Position numbers and translations under genes: made by a program. The notes under the pieces were generated by a model, which worked only from the letters and a program-made list of their open reading frames with translations, searched no databases and was not told the DNA's origin. Shown here piece by piece: positions 26,623-36,286 of a stretch of DNA of 64,000 nucleotides. Origin of the DNA: Chryseobacterium sp. JM1 (GTDB lineage Bacteria > Bacteroidota > Bacteroidia > Flavobacteriales > Weeksellaceae); the NCBI RefSeq assembly GCF_000737715.1, contig NZ_JPRN01000008.1, positions 124,001 through 188,000 of the forward strand. Direction: 5' to 3'. Every line of letters begins with the position of its first letter. Position 1 is the stretch's first letter.

Positions 26623-27123
26623 ATGATCTACGCTTTTGATACTTATTATTATGACGATTATGCGAACACCGTGTGTATCGCCTTTGAAGATTGGACTTCT
26701 GAGAATGAATCCAATATTTTTACTGAAAAAACAGACATCACCTCTGCTTATGAGAGTGGTGCATTTTACAAAAGGGAACTGCCCTGCATTTTGAGTTTAC
26801 TGAAAACGATCGAATTGAAAGAAAGCGATCTTATTATTGTAGACGGCTATGTTACCCTTGATAACGATGGGAAAATTGGTCTGGGAGGCTATCTGTATGA
26901 AGCTTTGGACCAGAAATACCCAATTATCGGAATTGCGAAGAATGAATTTGCTGCTCCGGATTCTCAAAGAAGAGATGTTTTAAGAGGCGAAAGTAAAACT
27001 CCTCTGTTTCTTACAGCAATGGGAGCCGATGTAGATGAAATACTGCCTAAAGTAGAACAGATGCATGGCGCTTACCGAATGCCAACGCTACTAAAAAAGC
27101 TGGACCAATTGTCCAGAACATAA
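26623..27123 (+). CDS. Endonuclease V-like protein
   Basis: 166 residues. The segment AFYKRELPCILSLLKTIELK corresponds to the endonuclease V FxxRExP motif with its catalytic Glu, and IIVDGYVTLDNDGKIGLGGY to its metal-binding Asp-Gly block. Endonuclease V cuts 3' of deoxyinosine in DNA or inosine in RNA. The protein is about 50 residues shorter than the E. coli enzyme, and some conserved residues differ, so activity may be altered; short versions of this type recur in Bacteroidota. It is last in the operon after the VOC gene. Confidence 0.75.
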   Translation: MIYAFDTYYYDDYANTVCIAFEDWTSENESNIFTEKTDITSAYESGAFYKRELPCILSLLKTIELKESDLIIVDGYVTLDNDGKIGLGGYLYEALDQKYPIIGIAKNEFAAPDSQRRDVLRGESKTPLFLTAMGADVDEILPKVEQMHGAYRMPTLLKKLDQLSRT

Positions 27124-27304
27124 TCATTTTCACAAATCTACCTATCAAATTCAAATATAAACAAGCAAGATCATTTGTTTGACAGTTGCCATAATTGTTA
27201 GATTTTCAATAGATTAATCTATTTTCTCTTTCAGGGTTTTAAATTATTCTGTAAAAGGTGACAAATGTCATTCGTTTCTTATTTTTATTGATTCTAAATA
27301 AATA

Positions 27305-27312
27305 TAAATTTG
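27305..27312 (+). promoter_or_regulatory. -7 element upstream of the GEVED/T9SS gene
   Basis: TAAATTTG fits TAnnTTTG exactly, 22 bases before the start codon. Only a weak TTTT lies at the -33 position. The remaining 180 bases of the gap show no other element. Confidence 0.45.
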
Positions 27313-27334
27313 TCTCAAGAAAATAAAGGAATAA

Positions 27335-28129
27335 ATGAAGCAACTATCTACTCTTTCTGCCGTAATGTTCTATATGATGATGAATGCGCAGTATTGTACT
27401 CCGGCATTTCAATATGGAGCCGACAGCAACATGATCACCAACGTGAGTTTTGGAAACATCAATAATACGTCCCCTTCTCAGTCCGGAAGTACACAGGCTT
27501 ATGAAAATTTCACTTCACTGTCTACGGATATTAAGGCTGGAAACACGTATCAGATCTCTGTAAAGGGCCCTTCCAGTACGTTCCCAAGTGATGTTGTGGT
27601 TTTTATTGACTTTAATAATAATGGTAGTTTTGATGATGCAGGGGAAAGTTTTACTATCGGAAGACTTGGTGCAGCTAATCCATTCAATGCAATGACCATC
27701 ACAGGAACGATTACAGTTCCTGCCAGTGCAATACCTGGAGCTACAAGGATGAGAGTTCTTAAAAATACGAATACAGCGGCCTATTCAAACCCAAATGCAG
27801 CGAGTTCAATTCATACAGCCTGTGATAGCGGCTTAAGAGCTGGACAGACAGAGGATTATAGTGTCAATATACTGGCTTCCAATCTGGCAACCTCTGAGGT
27901 AACCAAGAAATCTTCTGTAAAAATACATCCTAATCCTACATCAGGCTCTGTACATGTGAAAACTGAAGAAGGTCTTGAAAAATATGAAGTCTATAACTTA
28001 GCAGGGCAGAAGCTTACAGAAGGTACATCCGGTGTTGTCAATATGGACAGCTTAGCTTCCGGAACTTATCTGATTAAGATCTACACCAGAGATAAAAAAA
28101 GCATCACTGAAAAGATCATTAAAAAATAG
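27335..28129 (+). CDS. GEVED-domain protein with T9SS type A sorting tail
   Basis: 264 residues. A signal-like N-terminus (MKQLSTLSAVMFYMMMNAQY) is followed by the GEVED domain at about 50-175, with DVVVFIDFNNNGSFDDAGES and the closing SGLRAGQTEDYSVNIL. The last 70 residues form the type IX secretion sorting tail: HPNPTSGSVHV, EKYEVYNLAGQKL and ASGTYLIKIYT, ending in a basic IKK. It should be exported across the outer membrane by T9SS and anchored on the surface or released. GEVED domains often accompany peptidases and adhesins but have no known activity. It has its own terminator. Confidence 0.9.
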   Translation: MKQLSTLSAVMFYMMMNAQYCTPAFQYGADSNMITNVSFGNINNTSPSQSGSTQAYENFTSLSTDIKAGNTYQISVKGPSSTFPSDVVVFIDFNNNGSFDDAGESFTIGRLGAANPFNAMTITGTITVPASAIPGATRMRVLKNTNTAAYSNPNAASSIHTACDSGLRAGQTEDYSVNILASNLATSEVTKKSSVKIHPNPTSGSVHVKTEEGLEKYEVYNLAGQKLTEGTSGVVNMDSLASGTYLIKIYTRDKKSITEKIIKK

Positions 28130-28173
28130 AAACACTTATCTAATCATATCCATATCAATTTTTGTTTTTTTAG

Positions 28174-28203
28174 ACCGGCAGACCTATCTGCCGGTTTTCT
28201 TTT
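28174..28203 (+). terminator. Terminator after the GEVED protein gene
   Basis: ACCGGCAGA and TCTGCCGGT pair perfectly around CCTA, followed by a T-rich tail. Confidence 0.85.
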
Positions 28204-28317
28204 GGTAAGAAACCATTAATATGTATGGGAAGTTAATGTGAGATGAAACTAATTAAGAATCAAAGTAATCCTATTAATCTTGACAGAAAAATTATCTATC
28301 AATAAATAATTGGGAGA

Positions 28318-28349
28318 GTTTCGGGCGGGCCATCCGGCCCGCCCGAAAC
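28318..28349. repeat. GC-rich perfect hairpin, 14-bp stem
   Basis: GTTTCGGGCGGGCC and GGCCCGCCCGAAAC are exact complements with an ATCC loop. Neither strand has a T-run beyond it. It lies 2 bases beyond the stop codon end of the SNF2 helicase gene. The local G+C is far above the surrounding DNA. Confidence 0.7.
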
Positions 28350-28351
28350 CT

Positions 28352-31300
28352 CTATAACGGCCCGGAATCTAGTATCTCCAGCAAATCATGCTTCGAAAGC
28401 TTCTGAATGCCGGTTCCATCGGTTTGCAGCAGGTTTTGAGCCAATTCATTCTTCTTTTTCTGAAGGCTTAAGATTTTCTCTTCCACAGTATTTGAACAGA
28501 TCAGTCGTACAGCGATTACATTTTTTGTCTGCCCGATACGATAACTTCGGTCAATCGCCTGATTTTCCGCTGCCGGATTCCACCATGGATCTACCAGATA
28601 AATATAATCTGCCTCGGTAAGATTTAAGCCTACACCGCCGGCTTTTAAACTGATCAGAAATACGCGGATTTCTTCATTTTCCTGAAAATTATTAACAGCC
28701 TTGCCTCTGTTTTTGGTCTGTCCGGTAAGGTATTCAAACGGAATTTTTTTACGTTCAAGTTCTGCTTTAAGTAAATCCAGCATCTCTACAAATTGTGAGA
28801 ATACTAAGATTTTATGGCCTTTAGATTTACTTTGGATCTGTTCCATCAGTATTTCTATTTTCACGGCATGTTCACCGGAGTATCCTTCTTTTAAAAGTAA
28901 AGGAGAATTACAGATCTGTCTGAGTCTGGTTAAACCTGTCAGAACATGCATGCTGTTTTTATTCAGATCATCGTCATCATTGGCGGCGATAAATTCACGA
29001 AGTTCCTTTTCATAGGCATCATAAATCTTACGCTGTTCAGCATCCATTTCGCAGTAGATCACCATTTCTGTTTTTTCAGGAAGTTCTTTGGCGACTTGTT
29101 TTTTTGTTCTGCGGAGAATGAAAGGTCTTATTTTTTCCTGAAGTTCCTGAGCCCGTTTTCCATATTCAAATTTATCGATAGGAATCGCGTAAATATCTTT
29201 GAAATATTGCTTGCTTCCCAAGAGTCCCGGACAGGCAAAAGAAAGCTGACTGTAAAGATCGAAAGTATTGTTTTCAATGGGTGTACCCGTAAGTACGATT
29301 CTGTTTCTCGACTGAAGAAGACGCGCTGCTTTATACCTTTCTGAATTAGGATTTTTAATGGTCTGTGATTCATCTAGGAACACATAATTGAAGCGGAAAT
29401 TTTTCAGAAAACGGATATCGGAAAGCAGCATTCCGTAGCTGGTAAGCACCACTTCATACTCAGACATATGTTCCGATGCTTTTACGCGATCTGCTCCATA
29501 ATGCGTCATCACTTTTATAGATGGCGCAAACTTACTGATTTCTTCCTGCCAGTTGAAAAGCAGGGAAGTAGGAACAACCACAAGATGGGTTGTATGTCCG
29601 TTTTTTTCTCTTTGAGAAAGGATAAATGCAATGATCTGTAGTGTTTTTCCAAGTCCCATATCATCCGCCAGACAGCCTCCGAAATTGAATCCGTCTAAGA
29701 AGTCCAGCCAATTCAGACCGTCGTGCTGATAATCTCTTAGTACAGCATTTAATCCTTTAGGAACGGCTATTTGTGGAATGTTTTTGACAGATGAAAACTG
29801 AAGTGAATAAGAATCAAGTTCTTCCTGCATTTCTTCGCTTAAAATTTCTTTCTCAAACAGCGAAGAGACTTCTGTGAAACTGATCTTTGGAATTTTAAGG
29901 TCTTCCGCATCAATTTCCCCGATCCTGAAAAATTCATTCATCCTGTCGACCCATTCTTCCGGAAGTAGACCAAGTGTGCCATCATCCAGCTGTACAAATT
30001 TGCTTCTGTTCCGGATAGCGCGGTGAAGTTGTTTCAAGGCGGCATCTTTCTGTCCGAAACTTACCTTAAGCTTGGCATTGAACCAGTCTAGGCCACTGGT
30101 AATCTGAATATTGATTTTCGCTTTGTGCGAATTGACTTTATTATTTTTGAGTTCATTGAATCCCAGGATGATCACGCCTTCGTTTCTCCACGTTTCAAAA
30201 GCATGCAGAAACCAGTTTTCATCCAGAAATTTATCCTTGTGCAGATAAAAATAATCATAGCCGTCCATTTGTTCTTCAAAATCCGGATGCTGTTTCATGA
30301 TGAGAGACGTAAAGCGGGCTTCTTCAGCATCACTCCGGTCAATTTTAAAGACATTTCCGTTCTGGTCCGTACCGAAAAGCTGCTTTCTGGAATAGACCGG
30401 AACTTCAGCCTGACCATACTTCATAACCGGAGTAACAGCAATATAATTTCCCTGCTGACGAAGATAAATGATCCGTTCATTCCGGTGCTTTTTTTCTTCA
30501 AGCTGTACTGGAGTTGCAGGTTGTATATAACTATAATTAATGTGAATACGTTGTTCAAGTGAAGCGAGAACATTCTGCGTAAATGCTTCGTACTTTGAAG
30601 CATGAACAAGCAGGATTTCATTATTGGCTTTAAAAAATTTGATAACCCTCAACATATCGGGATCATCTACAAAACTGAAGGTATTCCGGCTGTACACAAA
30701 ATACTCATTCCTGATGATGACATTTTTAAATGGAATGGAAATATCGTTAAACTCAAGTTCTCCAGTTACTTCATAGAAAGGTTCTTTTTTGAATACACTA
30801 AGCTGTAATTCGGCTTTTAAAACCTCAAGATGGACAGGAACAAGAGATTTTGCTGAAACAGTTTCCGAGAGTTCACGGTCGTGGTAATACGTTTCCAGTC
30901 CAAGTGGATTCTGTACAATCAGTTTAAGAGCTTCCAGTTCTGCCGGGTTATAATCTTCGTTGTAATTATTCTGAAAAGCAGAAACGGCGGTGTAAAATTT
31001 AATATGAAACGGTTCTTCAGCTTTCCAGATCAGTTGCATGGCATCAACCGGATTGACAGGGTTTTTGATCTTTCCCGTTTGTGTGGTTTCAGATTCCATC
31101 AGTGAAAAGTTGAGATGGCTGTAGTAGCGGTGTCTGCCGATAACCAGTATTTTTCTCTTTCCGTTTTCCTGCAAAGCCAGTTCTTCAATCACAGAAGTGC
31201 GTTGGGGAAGAAGTTGCTGCTTGAAAACATCTTCATCGATGGATAACATCTCTTTGATCTTAGGCTTTACTTCAATAATACCGTCAGCATATTCCAGTTC

Positions 31301-31696
31301 AAAATAAGCGTCCAGGTCAGACTCATTTTCCAGGCCGTAGCTTTTCGCTTTGGCGATAAACAGCTTTTTACGGAGATAAGGTTCAAAAAAAGTCCTGAAA
31401 TTTTTATCTTCTAAAATACAGTGAATGATTTCTGTCTGATGCTCACAAAGTTTATCTTTAGGATGAGTGCAGCTGCAGGTAGTCACTATTGAACTCCCGA
31501 TCTGGCTGACAGAAACGTCCGGAAAATCCTGTAACGGAGATGTTTTTGTGAAAATTCCATGGTTATTTTCAATGGCAGAAGGGTAGATTCCGTGAAAGTC
31601 TCTGATCTCCAGAAATGCGCTGCCGGAGGTGTGTTTCAGAAGATCGTACACAGAAAGGGTCGTGAAGCTGGTATTTTCAAGAATATATGCTGCCAT
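28352..31696 (-). CDS. SNF2-family DEAD/DEAH helicase with SWIM zinc finger
   Basis: 1114 residues. The frame extends to GTG 31702, but ATG 31696 is preferred. A SWIM-like zinc finger (CSCTHPKDKLCEHQ) is near residue 78. The SNF2 ATPase has Walker A in DDMGLGKTLQ at about 680 and Walker B as DESQTIKN, where DEAQ/DEAH is more common. The second RecA lobe contains GGVGLNLTEADYIYLVDPWW and DRSYRIGQ. The whole matches the bacterial SNF2-helicase group with a SWIM N-terminus, thought to move along DNA or displace RNA polymerase. Here it is alone, with no adjacent partner subunits of a defence system. A role in transcription recycling is by analogy. Confidence 0.92.
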   Translation of the reverse strand: MAAYILENTSFTTLSVYDLLKHTSGSAFLEIRDFHGIYPSAIENNHGIFTKTSPLQDFPDVSVSQIGSSIVTTCSCTHPKDKLCEHQTEIIHCILEDKNFRTFFEPYLRKKLFIAKAKSYGLENESDLDAYFELEYADGIIEVKPKIKEMLSIDEDVFKQQLLPQRTSVIEELALQENGKRKILVIGRHRYYSHLNFSLMESETTQTGKIKNPVNPVDAMQLIWKAEEPFHIKFYTAVSAFQNNYNEDYNPAELEALKLIVQNPLGLETYYHDRELSETVSAKSLVPVHLEVLKAELQLSVFKKEPFYEVTGELEFNDISIPFKNVIIRNEYFVYSRNTFSFVDDPDMLRVIKFFKANNEILLVHASKYEAFTQNVLASLEQRIHINYSYIQPATPVQLEEKKHRNERIIYLRQQGNYIAVTPVMKYGQAEVPVYSRKQLFGTDQNGNVFKIDRSDAEEARFTSLIMKQHPDFEEQMDGYDYFYLHKDKFLDENWFLHAFETWRNEGVIILGFNELKNNKVNSHKAKINIQITSGLDWFNAKLKVSFGQKDAALKQLHRAIRNRSKFVQLDDGTLGLLPEEWVDRMNEFFRIGEIDAEDLKIPKISFTEVSSLFEKEILSEEMQEELDSYSLQFSSVKNIPQIAVPKGLNAVLRDYQHDGLNWLDFLDGFNFGGCLADDMGLGKTLQIIAFILSQREKNGHTTHLVVVPTSLLFNWQEEISKFAPSIKVMTHYGADRVKASEHMSEYEVVLTSYGMLLSDIRFLKNFRFNYVFLDESQTIKNPNSERYKAARLLQSRNRIVLTGTPIENNTFDLYSQLSFACPGLLGSKQYFKDIYAIPIDKFEYGKRAQELQEKIRPFILRRTKKQVAKELPEKTEMVIYCEMDAEQRKIYDAYEKELREFIAANDDDDLNKNSMHVLTGLTRLRQICNSPLLLKEGYSGEHAVKIEILMEQIQSKSKGHKILVFSQFVEMLDLLKAELERKKIPFEYLTGQTKNRGKAVNNFQENEEIRVFLISLKAGGVGLNLTEADYIYLVDPWWNPAAENQAIDRSYRIGQTKNVIAVRLICSNTVEEKILSLQKKKNELAQNLLQTDGTGIQKLSKHDLLEILDSGPL

Positions 31697-31936
31697 AAGC
31701 ACGCGAATTTACAAAAAAGGATGACAAGATTTCATGGTATTCGTGATGAAGTGAAAAACCAGTGATAGAGAGGTGTTTAGCGAAAGTTGAAAGCCCATCG
31801 TATGCTTTGAATACCAATATAAATATTCAATTATAATTTATCATACGATTAATAGATATTTTATCGTTATTATTGTACAATATTTAAATTCATGAAAAAT
31901 ACGAAATGAATTTAAGAAGATTATAATTTTTTTTTA

Positions 31937-32995
31937 ATGACAAGCAAGATTATAGGCGTCGGCAATTATATTCCGCCGGAAACAATTACAAATTTATTTT
32001 TTGACCAGCATCATTTTATTAATAAAAACGGAGAGTCATTAAAGGAAGCGAATGATATTATTGCCAGAAAGCTAAAGGAAATTACCGGCATCGAAGAAAG
32101 AAGGTACGCATCTGAGCATCAGGTGACCTCGGATCTGGGACTGATAGCAGCACAGAGAGCGATAGAAAATTCTAAAATAGATCCTGAAACATTGGATTAT
32201 ATCATATTTGCCCACAATTTTGGGGACGTGCGATTCGGTACCGTTCAGTCGGACAGTGTTCCGAGTCTGGCTTCAAGGGTAAAGCATCTGCTAAAAATCA
32301 AAAATAACTTTTGCGTGGCTTATGATGTCCTTTTCGGATGTCCGGGCTGGATTGAAGGGGTGATACAGGCCAATGCCTTCATCAGATCAGGGATTGCAAA
32401 GCGTTGCCTGGTGATTGGGGCAGAAACACTTTCCAGAGTGGTAGATATCCACGACAGAGACAGTATGATCTATGCTGACGGAGCTGGAGCGGCTATTCTT
32501 GAAATCAGCGATGATAACAGCGGAATACAGTCCCATTTATCAGCTTCTTATACTTTAAACGAGAAAGACTTCCTGTTTTTCGGGAAATCTTACAACAACG
32601 AAAGCTGTCCGGATACGAAGTATATCAAAATGGATGGGCGTAAGATCTACGAATTTGCGCTTGTGAATGTAGCAGATGCCATGAAAAAATGTATGGATGC
32701 CAGCGGATATTCTATAGATCAGCTTGATAAGATCATTATCCATCAGGCTAATGAAAAAATGGATGAGGCTATCGTAAAGCGTTTTTATCAGCTGTACAAC
32801 CTTCAGATGCCTGAAAATATTATGCCGATGGTCATCAGTAAATTGGGGAACAGCAGTGTCGCTACTATTCCAACCTTGCTTACCATGATCTTAAACGGAG
32901 AACTTCCTTCCCACGAAATAAAAGAAGGCCAGGTCGTTCTGTTCGCTTCTGTAGGAGCGGGGATGAATATCAATTCATTCGTTTATAAATTTTAA
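31937..32995 (+). CDS. 3-oxoacyl-ACP synthase III family protein
   Basis: 352 residues, the normal length of a KAS III or related condensing enzyme. The catalytic Cys is in VLFGCPGWIEG (about 135), the His in IIHQANEKMDEAI (about 270) and the Asn in LGNSSVATIP (about 313). FabH starts fatty-acid synthesis by condensing an acyl-CoA with malonyl-ACP; others in this family make branched or resorcinol products. As no acyl-carrier or reductase gene adjoins it, this is probably a second KAS III of uncertain substrate. Monocistronic with its own terminator. Confidence 0.88.
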   Translation: MTSKIIGVGNYIPPETITNLFFDQHHFINKNGESLKEANDIIARKLKEITGIEERRYASEHQVTSDLGLIAAQRAIENSKIDPETLDYIIFAHNFGDVRFGTVQSDSVPSLASRVKHLLKIKNNFCVAYDVLFGCPGWIEGVIQANAFIRSGIAKRCLVIGAETLSRVVDIHDRDSMIYADGAGAAILEISDDNSGIQSHLSASYTLNEKDFLFFGKSYNNESCPDTKYIKMDGRKIYEFALVNVADAMKKCMDASGYSIDQLDKIIIHQANEKMDEAIVKRFYQLYNLQMPENIMPMVISKLGNSSVATIPTLLTMILNGELPSHEIKEGQVVLFASVGAGMNINSFVYKF

Positions 32996-33059
32996 CTTAC
33001 AACTTATCAGAGAGAATAAATAATGGTTACCATCATATTTTGATCTCCTATATTGAAAT

Positions 33060-33097
33060 AAGGCTCAGATTTTTGTCATCTGAGCCTTAATTTTTTT
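33060..33097 (+). terminator. Terminator after the KAS III gene
   Basis: AAGGCTCAGAT and ATCTGAGCCTT form a perfect 11-bp stem around TTTTGTC, then AA and seven Ts. Confidence 0.85.
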
Positions 33098-33277
33098 GAA
33101 ATTGAATGAGAGTTGCTTTATCTTTGAATAGACATCTCATGCTTTTTATCCATGAAGCGCTACCTTCTTTACAAATTGAAATGAGAGATCCATTTTGGCT
33201 ACACGTTAGTCCAATTTGGCAACTCCGGCCTTTTTTCTAATGCTGACCTTTGTCCTGTTAATTTAATACAGAACAAA

Positions 33278-34075
33278 ATGAAAACAATTTTTATAACAGG
33301 CGCTTCAACAGGATTAGGAAAAGCGGCTGCCCAATTATTTCAAAGCAGAGGATGGAACGTGATCGCTACCATGAGAAACCCTGAAGCAGCAACGGAGCTT
33401 AAAGATCTGGAAAATGTAACCCTGCTTCCACTGGATGTCACCAATCTGGAACAGATCAAATCAACGGTGAAAAAGACAATTGAGCTGGGTAATGTAGATG
33501 TGGTTTTTAATAATGCAGGATATGGACTTATCGGTCCTTTGGAAGCATTATCTGACGAGCAGATCTTAAAACAGCTGGATACGAATCTTCTGGGTGTGAT
33601 CCGCGTGACGCAGGCATTCATTCCGTATTTCAGAGAAAAACAGAGCGGAATGTTTATTTCTACCACATCAATAGGTGGATTGGTTGCTTTTCCTTTAGGA
33701 TCTACCTATCACGCTACCAAATGGGCGCTTGAAGGCTGGAGCGAAAGCTTAGCGTATGAGCTGAACAGATTTGGAATTGATATCAAAACTGTTTCTCCTG
33801 GAGGAATTAAAACAGATTTTGTAAGCCGTTCTTTAGATGCTGCTACAAGTCCAGCTTATGATGAAATGACCAATTCTCTATTCTCGAAAATGGAAGGAAT
33901 GATGGAAGCGGCTTCTGAACCGGTACAAATTGCTGAGGTGGTTTATGAAGCGGCTACAGACGGTAAAAAACAACTGAGATATGTAGCCGGAGAAGATGCC
34001 AAAGCGATTTACGCACAGCGTCTTGAATTGGGAGACGAGCTTTTCAGAGAGCAGTTCGGGAAACAGTTTATCTAA
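33278..34075 (+). CDS. SDR family NAD(P)-dependent oxidoreductase
   Basis: 265 residues, a classical short-chain dehydrogenase. The cofactor loop is TGASTGLGKAAA, the structural NNAGYG is present, and the active site is Ser in STTSIGG with YHATK. The substrate is unknown. An AraC-family regulator gene follows on the same strand with a hairpin in the gap, so the pair may be an inducible unit. The start at 33278 is preceded by TTAATACAGAACAAA without a clear ribosome-binding site. Confidence 0.92.
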   Translation: MKTIFITGASTGLGKAAAQLFQSRGWNVIATMRNPEAATELKDLENVTLLPLDVTNLEQIKSTVKKTIELGNVDVVFNNAGYGLIGPLEALSDEQILKQLDTNLLGVIRVTQAFIPYFREKQSGMFISTTSIGGLVAFPLGSTYHATKWALEGWSESLAYELNRFGIDIKTVSPGGIKTDFVSRSLDAATSPAYDEMTNSLFSKMEGMMEAASEPVQIAEVVYEAATDGKKQLRYVAGEDAKAIYAQRLELGDELFREQFGKQFI

Positions 34076-34091
34076 GCCAAATAAATTGGAG

Positions 34092-34122
34092 GACAGCATA
34101 AATACATTGCTTTTATGCTGTC
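34092..34122 (+). other. Hairpin between the SDR and AraC genes
   Basis: GACAGCATAAA pairs with TTTATGCTGTC around a 9-base loop, followed by only three Ts. It may weakly terminate or stabilise the SDR transcript. Confidence 0.5.
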
Positions 34123-34153
34123 TTTACAACCAAATATTTAATACATTTATATC

Positions 34154-35068
34154 ATGGAAAAGAAAGATAATTCCCCAATGAAAATTTCCTCCATATCAGA
34201 ACTTCACGATCTGCTGAAGCTTCCCAAACCGGTGCATCCATTGGTAAGTCTAGTAGACAATACCCAAATGAGTGTGGATAAAGAAATGCTGAAAAAAAGT
34301 TTCCTGATGAATTTTTATAAGATCTCCTATAAATTTTCTGAACACGGAAAGATGGGGTATGGGCAGGGGTATTATGACTTTAATGAAGGCGGAATGATGT
34401 TCACCTCGCCGGGACAGATCCTTTCTACAGATGTGGATGCAGAATATTGTGGCTATACGCTGCTTGTGCATCCGGATTTTATACGGACCTATCCTTTAGC
34501 GAAGAACATTAAGAAATTCGGGTTCTTTTCTTATGATACGAATGAGGCGCTGCATCTGTCTGATCAGGAAAAAACAGTTATCACCGGACTGCTGGACAAT
34601 ATCAGGAATGAATTGAATACCGCCATCGATGAGGTAAGTCAGGATGTGATTATCTCTTATATTGAAGTTCTGCTGAATTACAGTAACCGTTTTTATAAGA
34701 GACAGTTTATTACCAGAAAAGCAGTCAACAGTGATCTTTTGTCCAAAATGGATACCGTACTGGAAGATTATTTTAATAAAGAGCAGACGTTAAACGGAGG
34801 CATTCCCACGGTAGAATTTCTGGCTTCTGAACTGAATCTTTCACCTCATTACTTAAGTGATATGCTTAGAAATCTTACCGGACAAAATGCACAACAGCAC
34901 ATCCATGAAAAATTGATTGAAAAAGCTAAAGAATACCTTACAGCAACGAGTTTTTCCGTATCGGAAGTAGCGTACGCATTAGGTTTTGAACATCCGCAGT
35001 CATTTAATAAGCTGTTTAAAAAGAAAACAGACAAAACCCCTTTGAGCTACAGACAGTCTTTTAATTGA
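34154..35068 (+). CDS. AraC-family transcriptional regulator
   Basis: 304 residues. The C-terminal 100 residues form the double HTH of AraC/XylS: VEFLASELNLSPHYLSDMLR, then SFSVSEVAYALGFEHPQSFN and TPLSYRQSF. The N-terminal 200 residues form an effector-binding domain of unknown ligand. The location 78 bases after an SDR gene suggests it controls that gene or shares its promoter. A terminator follows. Confidence 0.9.
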   Translation: MEKKDNSPMKISSISELHDLLKLPKPVHPLVSLVDNTQMSVDKEMLKKSFLMNFYKISYKFSEHGKMGYGQGYYDFNEGGMMFTSPGQILSTDVDAEYCGYTLLVHPDFIRTYPLAKNIKKFGFFSYDTNEALHLSDQEKTVITGLLDNIRNELNTAIDEVSQDVIISYIEVLLNYSNRFYKRQFITRKAVNSDLLSKMDTVLEDYFNKEQTLNGGIPTVEFLASELNLSPHYLSDMLRNLTGQNAQQHIHEKLIEKAKEYLTATSFSVSEVAYALGFEHPQSFNKLFKKKTDKTPLSYRQSFN

Positions 35069-35087
35069 GATCAAACAAATACATTCA

Positions 35088-35123
35088 AAATAAGCCCGGC
35101 ACTGTGTCGGGCTTATTTGTTTT
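35088..35123 (+). terminator. Terminator after the AraC gene
   Basis: AAATAAGCCCG and CGGGCTTATTT pair perfectly, followed by G and five Ts. Confidence 0.85.
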
Positions 35124-35207
35124 TGGAACCGAACGGAGAAAATACTGATTTTAAAAATGATATGAAATACCTAATTATAGGTAGAAAAAAATACTTTTTT
35201 TTCAGGA

Positions 35208-35238
35208 TTGATACTCTATAAACCTAAAGATACATTTG
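35208..35238 (+). promoter_or_regulatory. Promoter of the 35291 T9SS gene
   Basis: TTG at 35208-35210 and a perfect TAnnTTTG (TACATTTG) at 35231-35238, spaced 20 bases apart. The start codon is 53 bases after the -7 box. Confidence 0.5.
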
Positions 35239-35290
35239 TAATAAAAAAACACTCCATATAAATCACTTTCACCAAATCCTGTATAAACAC

Positions 35291-36286
35291 ATGAAAAAAA
35301 TTAACTTTCTTTTAGCCATTACCGTAGGAATGATGGCTTATGCGCAGCCTACGGTAACCAGATCCGCAATTGACAGGATTAATATACCCACTACATTCAG
35401 ATCGGGTGATGTTACATCCACATCCATTACTGCAGGAGCAGCCGGAGCTAATGTTACATGGGATTTTTCTGCTTATACAGCAGCCAATCCAGTAACTGCT
35501 ACCACGAATATATGCCCGGGACAGACCAATTGTTTCAGGTTTCCAACAGCAAACAGGATTACGAATCCCATTGCGCTCGACACGTATGATTTCAATATCA
35601 TGACCGATTCAGAAGCCACTATGGTAGGATCCTATTTCGGACCCAGTCTGGGTAATGGGACGGTAACCTATACAGATCCTTTGATCATGTATAAGTTTCC
35701 GGTTACGTACCAGCAGCAGTTTAATGAGACCTATCAGTTCAATACCGTTTCGGGGGCAGGAAATACCAGTGAAGCCGGACAGGAATCCTTTATCGCAGAC
35801 GGCTATGGAACAGTTATTACCCCTACCGGAACGTATACGAATGTTCTCAGGGTAAAGAGAATGAGAACGGCTACTCAGACCATACCGGGACAGCCGCCTT
35901 TGCCCTATACCCACGAATCTTATCAATGGATCAGCCAGAGCTCGGGAATGGTTTTTTCCTTTGGGATTAATACCTTCACTTTGAATGGAAATACCAATGT
36001 TTCGAAGGCCGTGTCTTATCTTGTTCCGGGGGCTTTATCAACCTCTGATTTAAACAAAAAGAAGACAGAAATTTTAATATTCCCGAACCCAACCTCAGAT
36101 AGGATTACATTACAGGCTGATGAAGATCTTACAAGGATCACCATTAGTTCTATGGATGGGAAATCTGTTTTAAAAACCGGAAATCTGAAGAATATTGATG
36201 TTTCAAAACTTCCAAAAGGAACTTATATCATTCAGGGAGAATTAAAGAACGGAAATATAGTTTCGAAAAAAATGATAAAGAAATAG
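35291..36286 (+). CDS. Exported protein with T9SS type A sorting tail
   Basis: 331 residues. The signal peptide is MKKINFLLAITVGMMAYAQ. The central 230 residues are rich in Thr/Asn/Gly and look like a beta-rich surface domain I cannot assign. The last 75 residues are the T9SS sorting tail: IFPNPTSDRITLQADEDL, TRITISSMDGKSV and PKGTYIIQGELKNG, ending in KKMIKK. The protein should be secreted to the cell surface. It is monocistronic. Confidence 0.85.
   Translation: MKKINFLLAITVGMMAYAQPTVTRSAIDRINIPTTFRSGDVTSTSITAGAAGANVTWDFSAYTAANPVTATTNICPGQTNCFRFPTANRITNPIALDTYDFNIMTDSEATMVGSYFGPSLGNGTVTYTDPLIMYKFPVTYQQQFNETYQFNTVSGAGNTSEAGQESFIADGYGTVITPTGTYTNVLRVKRMRTATQTIPGQPPLPYTHESYQWISQSSGMVFSFGINTFTLNGNTNVSKAVSYLVPGALSTSDLNKKKTEILIFPNPTSDRITLQADEDLTRITISSMDGKSVLKTGNLKNIDVSKLPKGTYIIQGELKNGNIVSKKMIKK

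Noticed and set aside
28352..31696. Part of a phage-defence system around the SNF2 helicase
   Set aside because: No neighbouring nuclease, methylase or DISARM-type genes; the flanks are ordinary metabolic and surface genes.
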